The position numbers and the translations under genes were made by a program. The notes under the pieces are model-generated. The model did not search any database. It was not told where the DNA came from and worked only from the letters and a program-made list of their open reading frames with translations. A stretch of DNA of 64,000 nt. Source: Crotalaria pallida (taxonomy: Eukaryota; Streptophyta; Magnoliopsida; Fabales; Fabaceae). Of the stretch, positions 22,377-34,314 are shown in pieces (position 1 is the first letter of the stretch; every line of letters starts with the position of its first letter). The stretch is from the NCBI GenBank assembly GCA_037953625.1, contig CM075650.1, forward strand, positions 5,830,501 through 5,894,500, in the 5' to 3' direction.

Positions 22377-24840
22377 GATTGGTGCATGGAATATCCGAGG
22401 ATTGAACCATCCTTGAAAACAAAATCAGGTTCTTGAGATGTATAGGAAGAATAAAATTGGTTTGTTTGCTATTTTAGAAAATAAGCTGAGACGTTCTAGT
22501 TTTCAGCAGGTTCAGAATAATATTGCCTGTGGATGAGGTTCTTTTATTAATTTGGTTGTTTGTGAGATTGGGAGAATATGGGTAATGTGGAGGAAGGATG
22601 TGTATGATGTGCAGGTGATAGCTAGATCTACTCAGTATGTCCATTGCCATGTTACTATCAAGCTATCCATGAAACAGTTTTTTGTGACGTTTGTGTATGC
22701 TGAAAATGATGTGCAGGTTAGAAAGGAGTTGTGGCAGGTTTTAAGTGGGGCTCAGAGTTGTGTATCAATCCCTTGGCTTGTTTTAGGGGATTTTAACACA
22801 TGCCTTCAACAGTGTGAAAAGGTGGGTGGTAGCTTTGCTGATCCTAATAGCTGTAGAGATTTTTAGGAGTGTGTAGATGTTTGTGGCTTAATTGACATGA
22901 GATTTTATGGGTGCTTTTACACTTGGTGCAACAAGCAAGAAGGGGAGGACAGAATTATCTCAAAGATTGATAGAGCAATGGTGAATATGGCTTGGTGTAG
23001 GGAGTGGCCAAATTCTTATACGGTGTTTACTAATCCTGGACTCTCTGATCACTCTGGTATTGTGATTGATTGGGGTCAGCATGAAGAAAGGAAGAAATGC
23101 TCTTTTAAGTATTTTAACATGTGGGCTAGTCATCAGGATTTTTTGAAGATTGTTGATCAATGTTGGCAGAAGAACTATGAGGGGAGTATTATGTATACGT
23201 TTTGTAGGAATCTTAAAGATGTTAAGAGTCCTCTAGCTAAACTAAATAGAGATCATTTCTCTAATATTGATGCTTGGGAGCGTGATCTTAGGGATAGACT
23301 GGATGCTATTCAGTCTGAATTGGTGATGGGGCCTATGGATCCTGAGTTACATGCTGCTGAGAAGATCATTGCTATTCAATATTCTAAGGTTCAGAAGGAT
23401 GCTATTTCTATCCTTGCTCAGAAGGCTAAGATGAACTGGATGAGGGATGGAGATTGTAACTCAAAGCTCTTTCATGACTCCATCAGGAAAAGAGTTTACC
23501 AAAATAAAGTATTAAAGCTTATTGGAGACAGAGATGAGATAGTGGCAGGACAAGAGCAGATACAGAGTATGTTTGAAGATTTTGATCAAAATCTATTTCT
23601 GTCCAGAAGCAGGGGAGAGTTATTCAGTCAGGAGGTGGTTGATCAAGGTCAAACTCTAACTATTGCTCAACAGCTAGCACTTATCAAAGAAATTTCTAAT
23701 GAAGAGATAAAGAAGGCCCTGTTCTCTATCAACCAAAATAAGGCCCCAGGCCCTGATGGCTTTGGCTCAGGTTTTTTTATGGCAGCATGAGATAGAGTGG
23801 GAAAGGAGTTTTGTATGGCAGTAAGGGAGTTCTTTGATTTTGGCATGATGCTCAGAGAAGTCAATCATACCAATTTGGTTATGATACCAAAGGTAGATTC
23901 ACCATCAAAGGTTACACAATTTAGACCTATTGCATGTTGTTCTACTCTCTATAAAACAATTGCAAAAATTATTAGCAACAGAATAGAAGATGTGCTCCCT
24001 ATATTGATTCATGATAATCAGACTGCATTTATTAAGGACAGGAGTATTTTTCATAATATCTTGTTATCTCAAGAATTAGTGAGATTTTATGGGAGAAGGA
24101 GAGTCTCTACTAGGTGTATGCGTAAACTGGACATTAAGAAGGCGTATGATACTTTAGAGTGGAATTTCATTGAAGAGGTGCTGATGGCTTTTAAGTTCCC
24201 CTCTAAGTTTGTTGGTTGGGTTATGAGTTGCATTAAGTCTGTTTCCTACTCCATTGTTGTAAATGGCCAACAGGGTCAAAGATTTAGTGGATCTAGGGGA
24301 ATTAGACAAGGGGATCCCATGTCTCCCCTCATTTTTGTTCTGTCCATGGAGATCCTTACAAGGAACTTGTTATTGGCTTCTAACCACAGGAACTTTCGGT
24401 TTCATCCGGCTTGTAAGGACACTAAATTAGTGAGTTTGGCTTTTGCTGATGACCTTATGATTTTTTTGTAAGGCTCATCCAGCTAGTGTGAGAATTGTGG
24501 ATGATACTCTAAAGGAATTTGCTGCTTGGTCTGGATTACAAGTTAGTCCAGAGAAATCAAACATTTTTATGGCAGGAGTTTCAAATGAGGTTCAGGAGCA
24601 GCTTATTAACATCACTAATTTTCAGAAGGGGTAATTTCCTTGCAGATATCTAGGAATTCCACTTTCCTCAAAGAAGTGGAATGCAAGCACTTGTCAGAGT
24701 TTGATAGATAAGGTTATGAAGAGTATCAGTTACTGGAGAACTAGAAACTTATCCTATCAAGCACGAGTTTGTCTAATTAACTCTGTCCTAATGAGTTTCC
24801 ATGTCTATTGGGCCACAACTTTTATTATCCCAACTGCTGT
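22369..24840 (+). pseudogene. LINE ORF2, endonuclease and reverse transcriptase, 5' part
   Basis: Starts MDRIGAWNIRGLNHP, the usual start of an L1 apurinic-type endonuclease. It continues with LVLGDFN near 22780 and GLSDHSGIVI near 23037. The RT domain follows with NKAPGPDGFGSGFF near 23740, RQGDPMSPLIF near 24305 and the catalytic FADDLMIF near 24439. Breaks: stops at 22414-22416, about 22534, 22864-22866, 23788-23790 and about 24633, and a frameshift in the T-run at about 24463-24469. The frame is cut at 24840 by element B, inside text reading FIIPTAV. It would nick target DNA and prime reverse transcription if intact. Confidence 0.87.
24836..24840. repeat. Target-site duplication GCTGT of element B, left
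   Basis: GCTGT at 24836-24840 repeats at 34315-34319, exactly flanking B. Confidence 0.93.
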
Positions 24841-25121
24841 TGTAACATCCCAAATTTAATTCTTAGTGTAAATTATGTTTTGATAGTCTTAGGATAGAAG
24901 CAATTATGATATAAGTTAGAAATTGGCCAATTAGACATGCAAATTATGAATATAGGACTTTGGGGAATAAGAATAACAAGATTGGTAGTTTATAATAAAA
25001 ATTCCACCGTTGGATGTGAAGTAGGATAGGTGAGGAAGCTTGCTTTAAAATTTGAGGAAGATCCAACGGGTAACGAAGAAGTTATGGCCTTCCAAAGTCT
25101 GGATGCTGCAAAATTGTGTAG

Positions 25122-25188
25122 CTTAATCGATTAAGCTGCAACTTAATCGATTAAGGTCTGATGAAGGGAAAAAGCTTAATCGATTAAG
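25122..25188. repeat. CTTAATCGATTAAG palindromes in B 5' LTR
   Basis: Three perfect 14-bp palindromes at 25122-25135, 25142-25155 and 25175-25188. The set is conserved in the 3' LTR from 32154. The same palindrome recurs in the copia solo LTR at about 57709 and 58714. Confidence 0.9.
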
Positions 25189-25400
25189 GGCTGTTGCAGT
25201 GGAAAAAATAAAGGCGACCCACACGTTTGTTCTTGCCAAAAATTCGAGTTTCCACTCTCTAGGGCACAAAATCTCTCATTCCAAATCCATCAAGCCTCAA
25301 GGGAATCACTCCAAAATCCACCATCAAGTCCCTCTTTGTTGCTCCAAGTAAGTATTCATGTTCGTGAGTTCTCCTCTCTCTCTAATTTGGATTTTTTTTT

Positions 25401-25420
25401 CTCTCTCTCTCTCTCTCTCT
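25401..25420. repeat. (CT)n microsatellite in B 5' LTR
   Basis: 20 bp here against about 38 bp in the 3' LTR (32427-32464), a post-insertion length change. Confidence 0.9.
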
Positions 25421-26119
25421 TTCCCCTCCTTGGGAAATTCGAATCTCCCTTGAAATTAGGCAACAATCTCATCATCATTCCATTCCTTTTGCTTAGGGAA
25501 GATCATCATCACTCTCTTTATTTTCTCACCTTTGGAGCTCTTTGTTTTGGGAGCGCTTAAAGCTAAGGCTTGGGCTTCTCCACTCTCCCTCTCCTTGGTT
25601 AAGGTAAGGGGGTGGGTATTGGCTTGTTCTAGGAAATGGTTTGTATTTAGATATAATGATTGGCTAGGAGTTTATGTGTTAGGGTAGGAAAGTAGAAACC
25701 CCAATTTAAAACTAAGGAAAATGGTAAAAATGGGCTTAATTTATAATTATGGGACTCTAAGAAGTAGAGAATGAGGTTAGGTTTTAATTGAGGAAAATAA
25801 ATGGCATGAACCCCTAAGCTAGGATTTTGAATCAATAAATCGGACAAGTGAAAAATGTGGTTATGCATGATTATATGAAAAGGGTGAATTGTGTTGTTAT
25901 TTGCACTAAGTGTTTATGTGAACAGTGATATGCATGAATAGTGGTGGTTGTAATTATATGTTATATTTGGCATTACTTAAACATTGGAATGGTGATAATT
26001 TTGAAAGTGAATTGTGGCTAATTGGTTATATATATATGATGCTTATGTGTGAAAGGACTAAATGGAAAGAAACGGATTTGGTCAACTAATTAATGACATA
26101 TAATATGGATAAACATGGT

Positions 26120-26508
26120 GATGTATATAGGCCTTCGATTTGGGGGAGATATACATCGTAATTGGTGATGTACTGTAGGCCTTCGATTTGGGGAAGACAA
26201 TACATCGTAAATTGGGGTTGTATTGTAGGCCTTCGATTTGGGGGAGACAATACAACGTAACTGGGGCGATGTATGTAGGCCTTCGATTTGGTGGATACAT
26301 ACATCGTCAATGGTGTATGTATGTAGGCCTTCGATTTGGTGGAGACATACATACATCATAAGTAAAAGGAAAAAGGAAATAACAATGGATAAAATAAGGA
26401 AAACGGTAATGGAAGAGCGATGTATGTAGGCCTTCGATTTGGTGGAGACATACATCGTTGATGGTGTATGTATGTAGGCCTTCGATTTGGTGGAGACATA
26501 CATACACC
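26120..26508. repeat. Covarying hairpin array in B 5' LTR (7 modules)
   Basis: Seven units, each a conserved core AGGCCTTCGATTTGG(G/T)GGA flanked by complementary arms that change between units. GATGTATAT/ATATACATC (26120-26157); GATGTACTGT/ACAATACATC (26167-26206, one mismatch); GTTGTATTGT/ACAATACAAC (26217-26256); CGATGTATGTA/TACATACATCG (26267-26306); a GTGTATGTATGT-type stem (26312-26357); CGATGTATGT/ACATACATCG (26418-26457); GGTGTATGTATGT/ACATACATACACC (26463-26508). Arm changes are matched on both sides, as expected if base pairing is kept. Confidence 0.93.
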
Positions 26509-27274
26509 GTAAATATAAGGAAAAGAATAAGGGAAAAGGCAAGGGATTAAAAAGGGATTTCTTTGGAAACGGGAAAAATACTTAAAAGGGAATCATGAGG
26601 TGAGAATGAATTAAATAAAAGGAAACCGACACTTGTAAAATGATGGAATTGGAAAATGTGGTATGCTTGCGATGACATTGTAATTATGTGAATAAATTGC
26701 TAACTGTGTTTGGCCTGGTGAGTTGTTATGTCTATCTAGAAATTGCTTTTCTATTTCATGTGCAATGCTCACTCCCTTACCATTTTTCAGGTACAGAGAT
26801 TGAGATAGCACAGCCCCCGGCCGAGCAGGAGTGCTCTCCCTCACAGGGAGAGTAGGGTTATTATTGGGATTAGGATTATATTGGACCTAAGCCTCCTTAT
26901 TCTTTTGATGTATATGTGATGTTTATATATTTTTGGAGAGGCTTAGGATATTATTTTTGGCATAGCTATGTGTTGAGCATCATGCTAGTTGCACCTAGTA
27001 CATATATTCCGCTTATACTCTGATAACTGATACTGGATGTTATATTTTGCGCCCATGGGGTTTTTATATGATATGTGAATGAGGTGAAGCCCTGCTGGAT
27101 GCTGGTTATATATATTGATGATGTTGTTTACATGTTAAAATTTGGAAAAGTCCGAAAAACAGGCAAAACTCCGTCCGTTTGACGCGTGATTTTATTATAT
27201 TAAAAAGGAATTTTTAAGTGCACATTTTTAATACTTGGGAATTAAGGGTAGAAATTATTAGGGTGTTACATTTA

Positions 27275-27286
27275 TGGTATCAGAGC
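27275..27286 (+). other. Primer binding site of element B
   Basis: TGGTATCAGAGC, four bases after the LTR end at 27270. Complementary to initiator tRNA-Met. Confidence 0.93.
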
Positions 27287-27449
27287 AGTTTCCCTCGGCC
27301 TTTGGAGTATGAACTCACTACTCCTATGGTTACTCACCGAGCGAGTAAGCAAAGTGCTTAGTTTAGTGTCTAAGTTGAAGTTGTAGGATATTAGTAGTTT
27401 TATTTAATTGTTCTATCATTAACTGGTTTTCCTTCCATGGCTCAAAAGT

Positions 27450-30400
27450 ATGGCAGGGAGACAGGCTGACAATGATAGAATTGCTGCAATTCTCGAAACT
27501 CTGGTTCAATTGCAGCATAACCAATCCCAAGCTCAGCAGAACCAAGCTGAGAATCTTGCAAATCTACAGCAGAATCAAGCCCAAAACATTGCAGTAGCTG
27601 CGGCAGCTGCAGCAGCAGCACTACAACCTCCTCCACCACCGCCAGTCGAGATTGACTGGATGGGCCGCTTTAGAAAAAGCGATCCGCCGAAGTTCGAAGG
27701 GGGTTACAATCCTGATGGAGCTCAAAGATGGCTCCAGGAGATGGAAAAGGTTCTTCGCTCGCTGCAGCCACCAGGTGATCAATATATGCGACTAGTGGAG
27801 TATGTTCTAACCGGTGAGGCTTAACATTGGTGGGACCAACAGAGGAGAGGTTTGGAAGCAGCTAATGAGCTTATTTCATGGGATCTTTTCAAGGTCCGTT
27901 TTCTGGGAAAGTACTTTCCGGAACATGTAAGGAGGGAGAAGGAAGTGTCTTTTCTTGAGCTGAAACAAGGGAGCCTCAGTGTTGGAGAATATACAGCTCA
28001 ATTCGAGGATCTCATTCGCTATTCGGGCAGCTATCGAGATGCAGATGAAGGCACAAAATGTATCAAGTTTGAGTCTGGTCTCAATTCCAAGATCAAAACT
28101 CTTTTTGTCTATCAAGGGATCTCTAATCTCTCTCAACTAGTGAACATGACCAGTGCTTATGAAGATTCTCTCAAGCTGGAGCAAGGCACCTCAGAAATTG
28201 TCTGGTCCTATTAGGGGCAAGGGTCCTATGCAGAAATCTGGTCCTTATTCTAATCCCAGACCTTCAGTCCCTAGAGGAGCAGGGCAATCTGCAGTAACTC
28301 TTGGTCCCGTCCCTACTTGTCCACATTGTGGGAGGCAACACAAGGGGGTATGTTGGAATCTGGGTCGAAGAGATGGACTCTGTTACTTATGTGGACAGTT
28401 CGGTCACTTTGTTTCCAACTGCCCTAAAAATACTGTAAAGAGAGAGGTCAATGTGGCTAGAGCACAGAAATCTGGTGGGAGTCAACCAATGCAGAAGGGC
28501 AAGGTGTACACTCTAGATGGCGAAGAGGTGACAGATGATGATGAGCTGATCAGAGGTATTTGTCATGTTAATGGCATTTCTTGTGGTGTTTTGTTTGACT
28601 GTGGTGCATCCCATTCATTCATTTCTATGGAATGCATGAAGAGACTAGGGTTGTCTACTATTGAAATGCCTTATAAATTGTCGGTCTCTACTCCTACAAA
28701 CTCTTCAGTAATTACTTCTCAGATGTGCTTGGATTGTCCACTCCGAGTTTTGGAGCGGGAATTCAAAATCAATCTCATTTCTCTGCCTTTGACTAGATTA
28801 GATGTTATTCTGGGTATGGACTGGATGGCTCAGCATCACGTTCTAATTGACTGTCGTAAGAAAGCAGTCATCTTTAGTGATTCTTCTCTGTCTGCCATCG
28901 AAGTTGATGAAGTATCTGATGTAAGTCAAATTCCTGTGGTTCGTGAGTTTCCGGAAGTCTTTTCTACGGAGATTCCCGGATTGCCTCCAAAAAGAGAAGT
29001 TGAGTTTGGTATTGATCTGAAGCCTGGTACAGGTCCAATTTCTATTGCACCTTACAGAATGGCGCCTCCGGAATTGGAAGAATTAAAGAAGCAATTGGAG
29101 GATCTATTAGCAAAGAGACTTATCAGGCCAAGTGTATCACCCTGGGGTGCTCCTATCCTTTTTGTCAAGAAGAAGGACGGTAGCCTTCGGATGTGCACTG
29201 ATTACAGGAAGTTGAATGCAGTGACAGTAAAGAACAAATATCTGCTCCCTCGCATTGATGATTTGTTGGATCAGTTGAGGGGTGCATCAGTGTTCTCTAA
29301 GATTGACCTCCGATCGGGATACCATCATATCCATATCCGTGAAGAGGACATTTCAAAAACTGCTTTCAGGACGCGTTATGGGCACTTTGAGTATGTGGTG
29401 ATGCCTTTTGGATTGACCAACGCTCCTGCAATATTCATGGATTACATGAATAGGATCTTCATGCCATACTTGGATTCATTTGTCATTGTGTTCATTGATG
29501 ACATCCTAATTTATTCTAAGAGTCCAGGTGAACATGAGGAGCATTTGAGGATCGTGCTGCAGGTCCTCAAAGAAAAGCAGTTGTATGCCAAGCTGTCTAA
29601 ATGTAGCTTTTGGTTGGATTAAGTCCATTTTCTGGGGCATGTGATTTCCTCACAGGGAGTTGCTGTGGATCCCTCTAAGGTGGAAGCAGTGTTAAAGTGG
29701 GAGAGGCCCACAACAGTCACAGAAATCAGAAGCTTTTTGGGATTGGCAGGTTACTATCGGAGATTCATTGAAGGTTTCTCCAAACTGACTCTTCCATTGA
29801 TAATGTTAACTAGGAAATATGTCCCTTATCAATGGTCACAGCAGTGTGAGAACAGTTTCTTAGAGCTGAAGAAGAGATTGACGAGTTCACCGGTTCTGAT
29901 TTTGCCGGAACCAACCCAACCTTTTGATGTGTATTGTGATGCTTCAAAGCAAGGCTTGGGTTGTGTACTTATGCAGCAAGGCAAAGTTGTGGCCTATGCA
30001 TCCAGACAGTTGCGGCAGCATGAGCAGAATTATCTGACACATGATTTTGAATTAGTAGTTGTGGTGTTTGCCGTGAAAATTTGGAGACATTACCTGTATG
30101 GCACAAAGTTTAAGGTGTTCAGTGACCACAAGAGTCTCCGTTATCTCTTCGATCAAAAGGAGCTGAATATGAGACAGAGGAGATGGATGGAGTTCTTGAA
30201 AGATTATGACTTCCATCTTCAATACCATCCGGGTAAAGCTAATGTGGTGGCCGATGCATTGAGTCGCAAAACTCTCCATGTTAGCAACTTGATGGTGAAG
30301 GAGATGCAGCTAATTCAGGAGTTTAGCGATCTCAACTTGAACATGCTGGTGAAAGAGAAGAGTATTGTTCTGGAAATGTTGCAGGTCACTAGTGAGTTGA

Positions 30401-31830
30401 TGGATTTGATAAAGGAAAGGCAAGCAGATGATGAAGAGCTCCAGAAATTGTTGGAAGTAGCAGCAAGTAAAGAGGAACTTGATTTCATCAAGGGTGCAGA
30501 TGGAATCATCAAATTTAGAGGTAGAATATGTGTTCCAATGGACTTCGAGATTCGAAGAGACATATTGTGGGAAGCTCACCAAACAAAGATGAGTTTCCAT
30601 CCCGGTACAACAAAGATGTATCAGGATTTGAAGAGGATCTATTGGTGGCTAGGGTTGAAGTCTGATGTGGCCGACCATGTGTCTCACTGCTTGACTTGTC
30701 AGAAGGTGAAGATTGAGCACCAAAAGCCAGGTGGTCCGTTGCGATCACTTGACATCCCTGAATGGAAGTGGGATAGCATAGCCATGGACTTTGTGACGGG
30801 TCTACCTAGAACTGCTGCAGGTTGTGATGGTGTATGGGTTGTGGTAGACCGTTTAATAAAGTGTGCTCACTTTATTCCGATCCATAAGAAGTACACACTG
30901 GAGAAGTTGACACAGTTGTATATTCGGGACATAGTGAAGCTTCATGGTGTACCTTCTAGTATTGTGTCTGATCGTGACCCACGGTTTCTATCCAGGTTTT
31001 GGCAGAGTCTTCAGCAGGCCTTGGGTACTAAGTTGAGGTTTAGTACAGCCTATCATCCTCAAACTGATGGGCAGTCCGAGCGTACTATTCAGACTTTGGA
31101 GGATCTGTTGAGGGCTTGTGTTCTAGAGCAGGCTGGTAGTTGGGAGCAGTTGTTACCCTTGATGGAGTTTACTTACAACAACAGCTTTCACTCTAGCATT
31201 GGAATGGCACCGTTTGAGGCACTTTATGGCAGAAAGTGTAGAACGCCTTTATGTTGGTTCCAAATTGGTGAAAATTTGTTGACTGGTCCAGAGTTCGTGC
31301 AAGAAACCACAGAGAAGATCGCGATGATTAAGGATAAGATGAAGACTTCTCAAGATAGGCAAAAGAGCTATGTAGATAAGCGTAGGTGACCCCTAGAGTT
31401 TGATGTGGGTGATCATGTGTTTCTAAGGGTATCCCCTACCACTGGCATTGGTCGGGAAATCAAGTCAAAGAAGCTGACCCCGAGGTTTGTTGGATCTTAT
31501 GAGATTTTGGAAAGAGTTGGGCCTTTGGCGTACAAGATTGCTTTGCCTCCACATTTGTCTAGGCTTCATGGTGTATTTCATGTTTCCCAGCTGAGGAAGT
31601 ACATTCATGATCCCTCCCATGTGGTAGCAGCTGACGATTTGCCCTTGAAGGAGAATTTTACTCTTGAGGTCCTCCCGATCAGAATTGAGGACAGGCAGAT
31701 TAAGCAGCTCCAGGGTAAGGAAATCCCACTGGTGAAAGTTATATGGAACAGAAACAACGTAGAAGAAGCTACTTGGGAGCTGGAGAGCAAGATGAAGGAA
31801 TCTTATCCTCAGTTGTTTCAGGGCAGCTGA
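27450..31830 (+). pseudogene. Gag-pol polyprotein of element B (Tekay chromovirus), broken
   Basis: From ATG 27450: a Q/N- and Ala-rich Gag start, then the Gag core (PPKFEGGYNPDGAQRWL). A CCHC knuckle CYLCGQFGHFVSNC lies near 28384. Protease has FDCGASHSF near 28594; the usual DSGA is DCGA here, an odd active-site neighbour. RT has FIDDILIYS near 29491, and RNase H has YCDASKQGLG near 29932. The integrase zinc region spans 30580-30710, with core motifs SDRDPRF near 30967 and TDGQSE near 31063. The tail GKEIPLVKVIWNRNNVEEATWE is chromodomain-like. Breaks: stops at 27822-27824, 29620-29622 and 31387-31389 (the last fits C-to-T change in a CGA codon), and a frameshift between 28153 and 28214. 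All other text stays in register, so the decay is young. Confidence 0.93.
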
Positions 31831-31852
31831 ATTTCGAGGACAAAATTCTGGT

Positions 31853-31865
31853 AAGTGGGAGAGGA
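31853..31865 (+). other. Polypurine tract of element B
   Basis: AAGTGGGAGAGGA immediately before the 3' LTR start at 31867. Confidence 0.85.
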
Positions 31866-31866
31866 T

Positions 31867-32423
31867 TGTAACATCCCAAATTTAATTCTTAGTGTAAATT
31901 ATGTTTTGATAGTCTTAGGATAGAAGCAATTATGATATAAGTTAGAAATTGGCCAATTAGACATGCAAATTTAAGTTTAAAACATAGGACTTTGGGGAAT
32001 AAGAATAACAAGATTGGTAGTTTAGAATACAAATTCCATCGTTGGATGTGAAGTAGGATAGGTGAGGAAGCTTGCTTTAAAATTTGAGGAAGATCCAACG
32101 GGTAACGAAGAAGTTATGGCCTTCCAAAGTCTGGATGCTGCAAAATTGTGCAGCTTAATCGATTAAGCTGCAACTTAATCGATTAAGGTCTGATGAAGGG
32201 AAAAAGCTTAATCGATTAAGGGCTGTTGCAGTGGAAAAAATAAAGGCGACCCACACGTTTGTTCTTGCCAAAAATTCGAGTTTCCACTCTCTAGGGCACA
32301 AAATCTCTCATTCCAAATCCATCAAGCCTCAAGGGAATCACTCCAAAATCCACCATCAAGTCCCTCTTTGTTGCTCCAAGTAAGTATTCATGTTCTTGAG
32401 TTCTCCTCTCTCTCTAATTTGGA

Positions 32424-32468
<45 letters not shown>

Positions 32469-34314
32469 CTCCTTGGGAAATTCGAATCTCCCTTGAAATT
32501 GGTCAACAATCTCATCATCATTCCATTCCTTTGGCTTAGGGAAGATCATCATCACTCTCTTTATTTTCTCACCTTTGGAGCTCTTGGTTTTGGGAGCGCT
32601 TGAAGCTAAGGCTTGGGCTTCTCCACTCTCCCTCTCCTTGGTTAAGGTAAGGGGGTGGGTATTGGCTTGTTCTAGGAAAGGGTTTGTATTTAGATATAAT
32701 GATTGGCTAGGAGTTTATGTGTTAGGGTAGGAAAGTAGAAACCCCAATTTAGAACTAAGGAAAATGGTAAAAATGGGCTTAATTTATTAATTATGGAACT
32801 CTAAGAAGTAGAGAATGAGGTTAGGTTTTAATTGAGGAAAATAAATGGCATGAACCCCTAAGCTAGGATTTTGAATCAATAAATCGGACAAGTGAAAAAT
32901 GTGGTTATGCATGATTATATGAAAAGGGTGAATTGTGTTGTTATTTGCACTAAGTGTTTATGTGAACAGTGATATGCATGAATAGTGGTGGTTGTAATTA
33001 TGTGTTATATTTGGCATTACTTAAACATTGGAATGGTGATAATTTTGAAAGTGAATTGTGGCTAATTGGTTATATATATATGATGCTTATGTGTGAAAGG
33101 ACTAAATGGAAAGAAACAGATTTGGTCAACTAATTAATGACATATAATATGGATAAACATGGTGATGTATATAGGCCTTCGATTTGGGGGAGATATACAT
33201 CGTAATTGGTGATGTATTGTAGGCCTTCGATTTGGGGGAGACAATACATCGTAAATTGGGGTTGTATTGTAGGCCTTCGATTTGGGGGAGACAATACAAC
33301 GTAACTGGGGCGATGTATGTAGGCCTTCGATTTGGTGGATACATACATCGTCAATGGTGTATGTATGTAGGCCTTCGATTTGGTGGAGACATACATACAT
33401 CATAAGTAAAAGGAAAAAGGAAATAACAATGGATAAAATAAGGAAAACGGTAATGGAAGAGCGATGTATGTAGGCCTTCGATTTGGTGGAGACATACATC
33501 GTAGATGGTGTATGTATGTAGGCCTTCGATTTGGTGGAGACATACATACACCGTAAATATAAGGAAAAGAATAAGGGAAAAGGCAAGGGATTAAAAAGGG
33601 ATTTCTTTGGAAACGGGGAAATTAATTAAAAGGGAATCATGAGGTGAGAATGAATTAAATAAAAGGAAACCGACACTTGTAAAATGATGGAATTGGAAAA
33701 TGTGGTATGCTTGCGATGACATTGTAATTATGTGAATAAATTTCTAACTGTGTTTGGCATGGTGAGTTGTTATGTCTATCTAGAAACTACTTTTCTATTT
33801 CATGTGCAATGCTCACTCCCTTACCATTTTTCAGGTACAGAGATTGAGATAGCACAGCCCCCGGCCGAGCAGGAGTGCTCTCCCTCACAGGGAGAGTAGG
33901 GTTATTATTGGGATTAGGATTATATTGGACCTAAGCCTCCTTATTCTTTTGATGAATATGTGATGTCTATATATTTTTGGAGAGGCTTAGGATATTATTT
34001 TTGGCATAGCTATGTGTTGAGCATCATGCTAGTTGCACCTAGTATATATATTCCGCTTATACTCTGATAACTGATACTGGATGTTATATTTTGCGCCCAT
34101 GGGGCTTTTATATGATATGTGAATGAGGTGAAGCCCTGCTGGCAGCTGGTTATATATATTGATGATGTTGTTTATAGGTTAAAATTTGGAAAAGTCCGAA
34201 AAACAGTCAAAACTCCGTCCGTTTGATGCGTGATTTTATTATATTAAAAAGGAATTTTTAAGTGCACATTTTTAATACTTGGGAATTAAGGGTAGAAATT
34301 ATTAGGGTGTTACA
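31867..34314 (+). repeat. Element B, 3' LTR
   Basis: Partner of 24841-27270. It has the same three TTAATCGATTAA palindromes, a longer (CT)n run (32427-32464), and a seven-module hairpin array (33164-33552). In module 2 this copy has fully paired arms (GATGTATTGT/ACAATACATC) where the 5' LTR has a mismatch. Confidence 0.94.
33164..33552. repeat. Covarying hairpin array in B 3' LTR (7 modules)
   Basis: Same seven units, order and spacing as 26120-26508. Arms are complementary in all units by eye. Confidence 0.93.

Larger units (their letters stand above)
24841..27270 (+). repeat. Element B, 5' LTR
   Basis: Holds three CTTAATCGATTAAG palindromes (25122, 25142, 25175), a (CT)n run (25401-25420), the hairpin array (26120-26508), and a GC-richer patch near 26795-26850. 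It has no LTR ORF like that of A. Confidence 0.94.
24841..34314 (+). mobile_element. Element B: Ty3/gypsy Tekay-type chromovirus inside the LINE
   Basis: A complete plus-strand element. LTRs of 2430 and 2448 bp begin TGTAACATCCCAAATTTAATT and end GGGTGTTACA. The PBS TGGTATCAGAGC is at 27275, a purine tract lies just before the right LTR, and the TSD is GCTGT. It holds one gag-pol frame with a chromodomain tail. The two LTRs are almost identical; most of their 18-bp length difference is a (CT)n run, so insertion looks recent. The coding frame nevertheless has several nonsense changes and a frameshift. Confidence 0.95.

Noticed and set aside
26120..26508. CRISPR-like array (short repeat with variable flanks) in the B LTR
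   Set aside because: The context is a plant retrotransposon. The variable parts are complementary arms of hairpins rather than independent spacers, spacing is uneven, and there are no cas genes.
26086..26542. Minus-strand ORFs over the B hairpin array, repeating a KSKAYIH-type phrase
   Set aside because: Three overlapping frames are open because the array is a repeat without stops. The repeated phrase is just the core translated. Both LTRs show it equally and no start context or family supports it.
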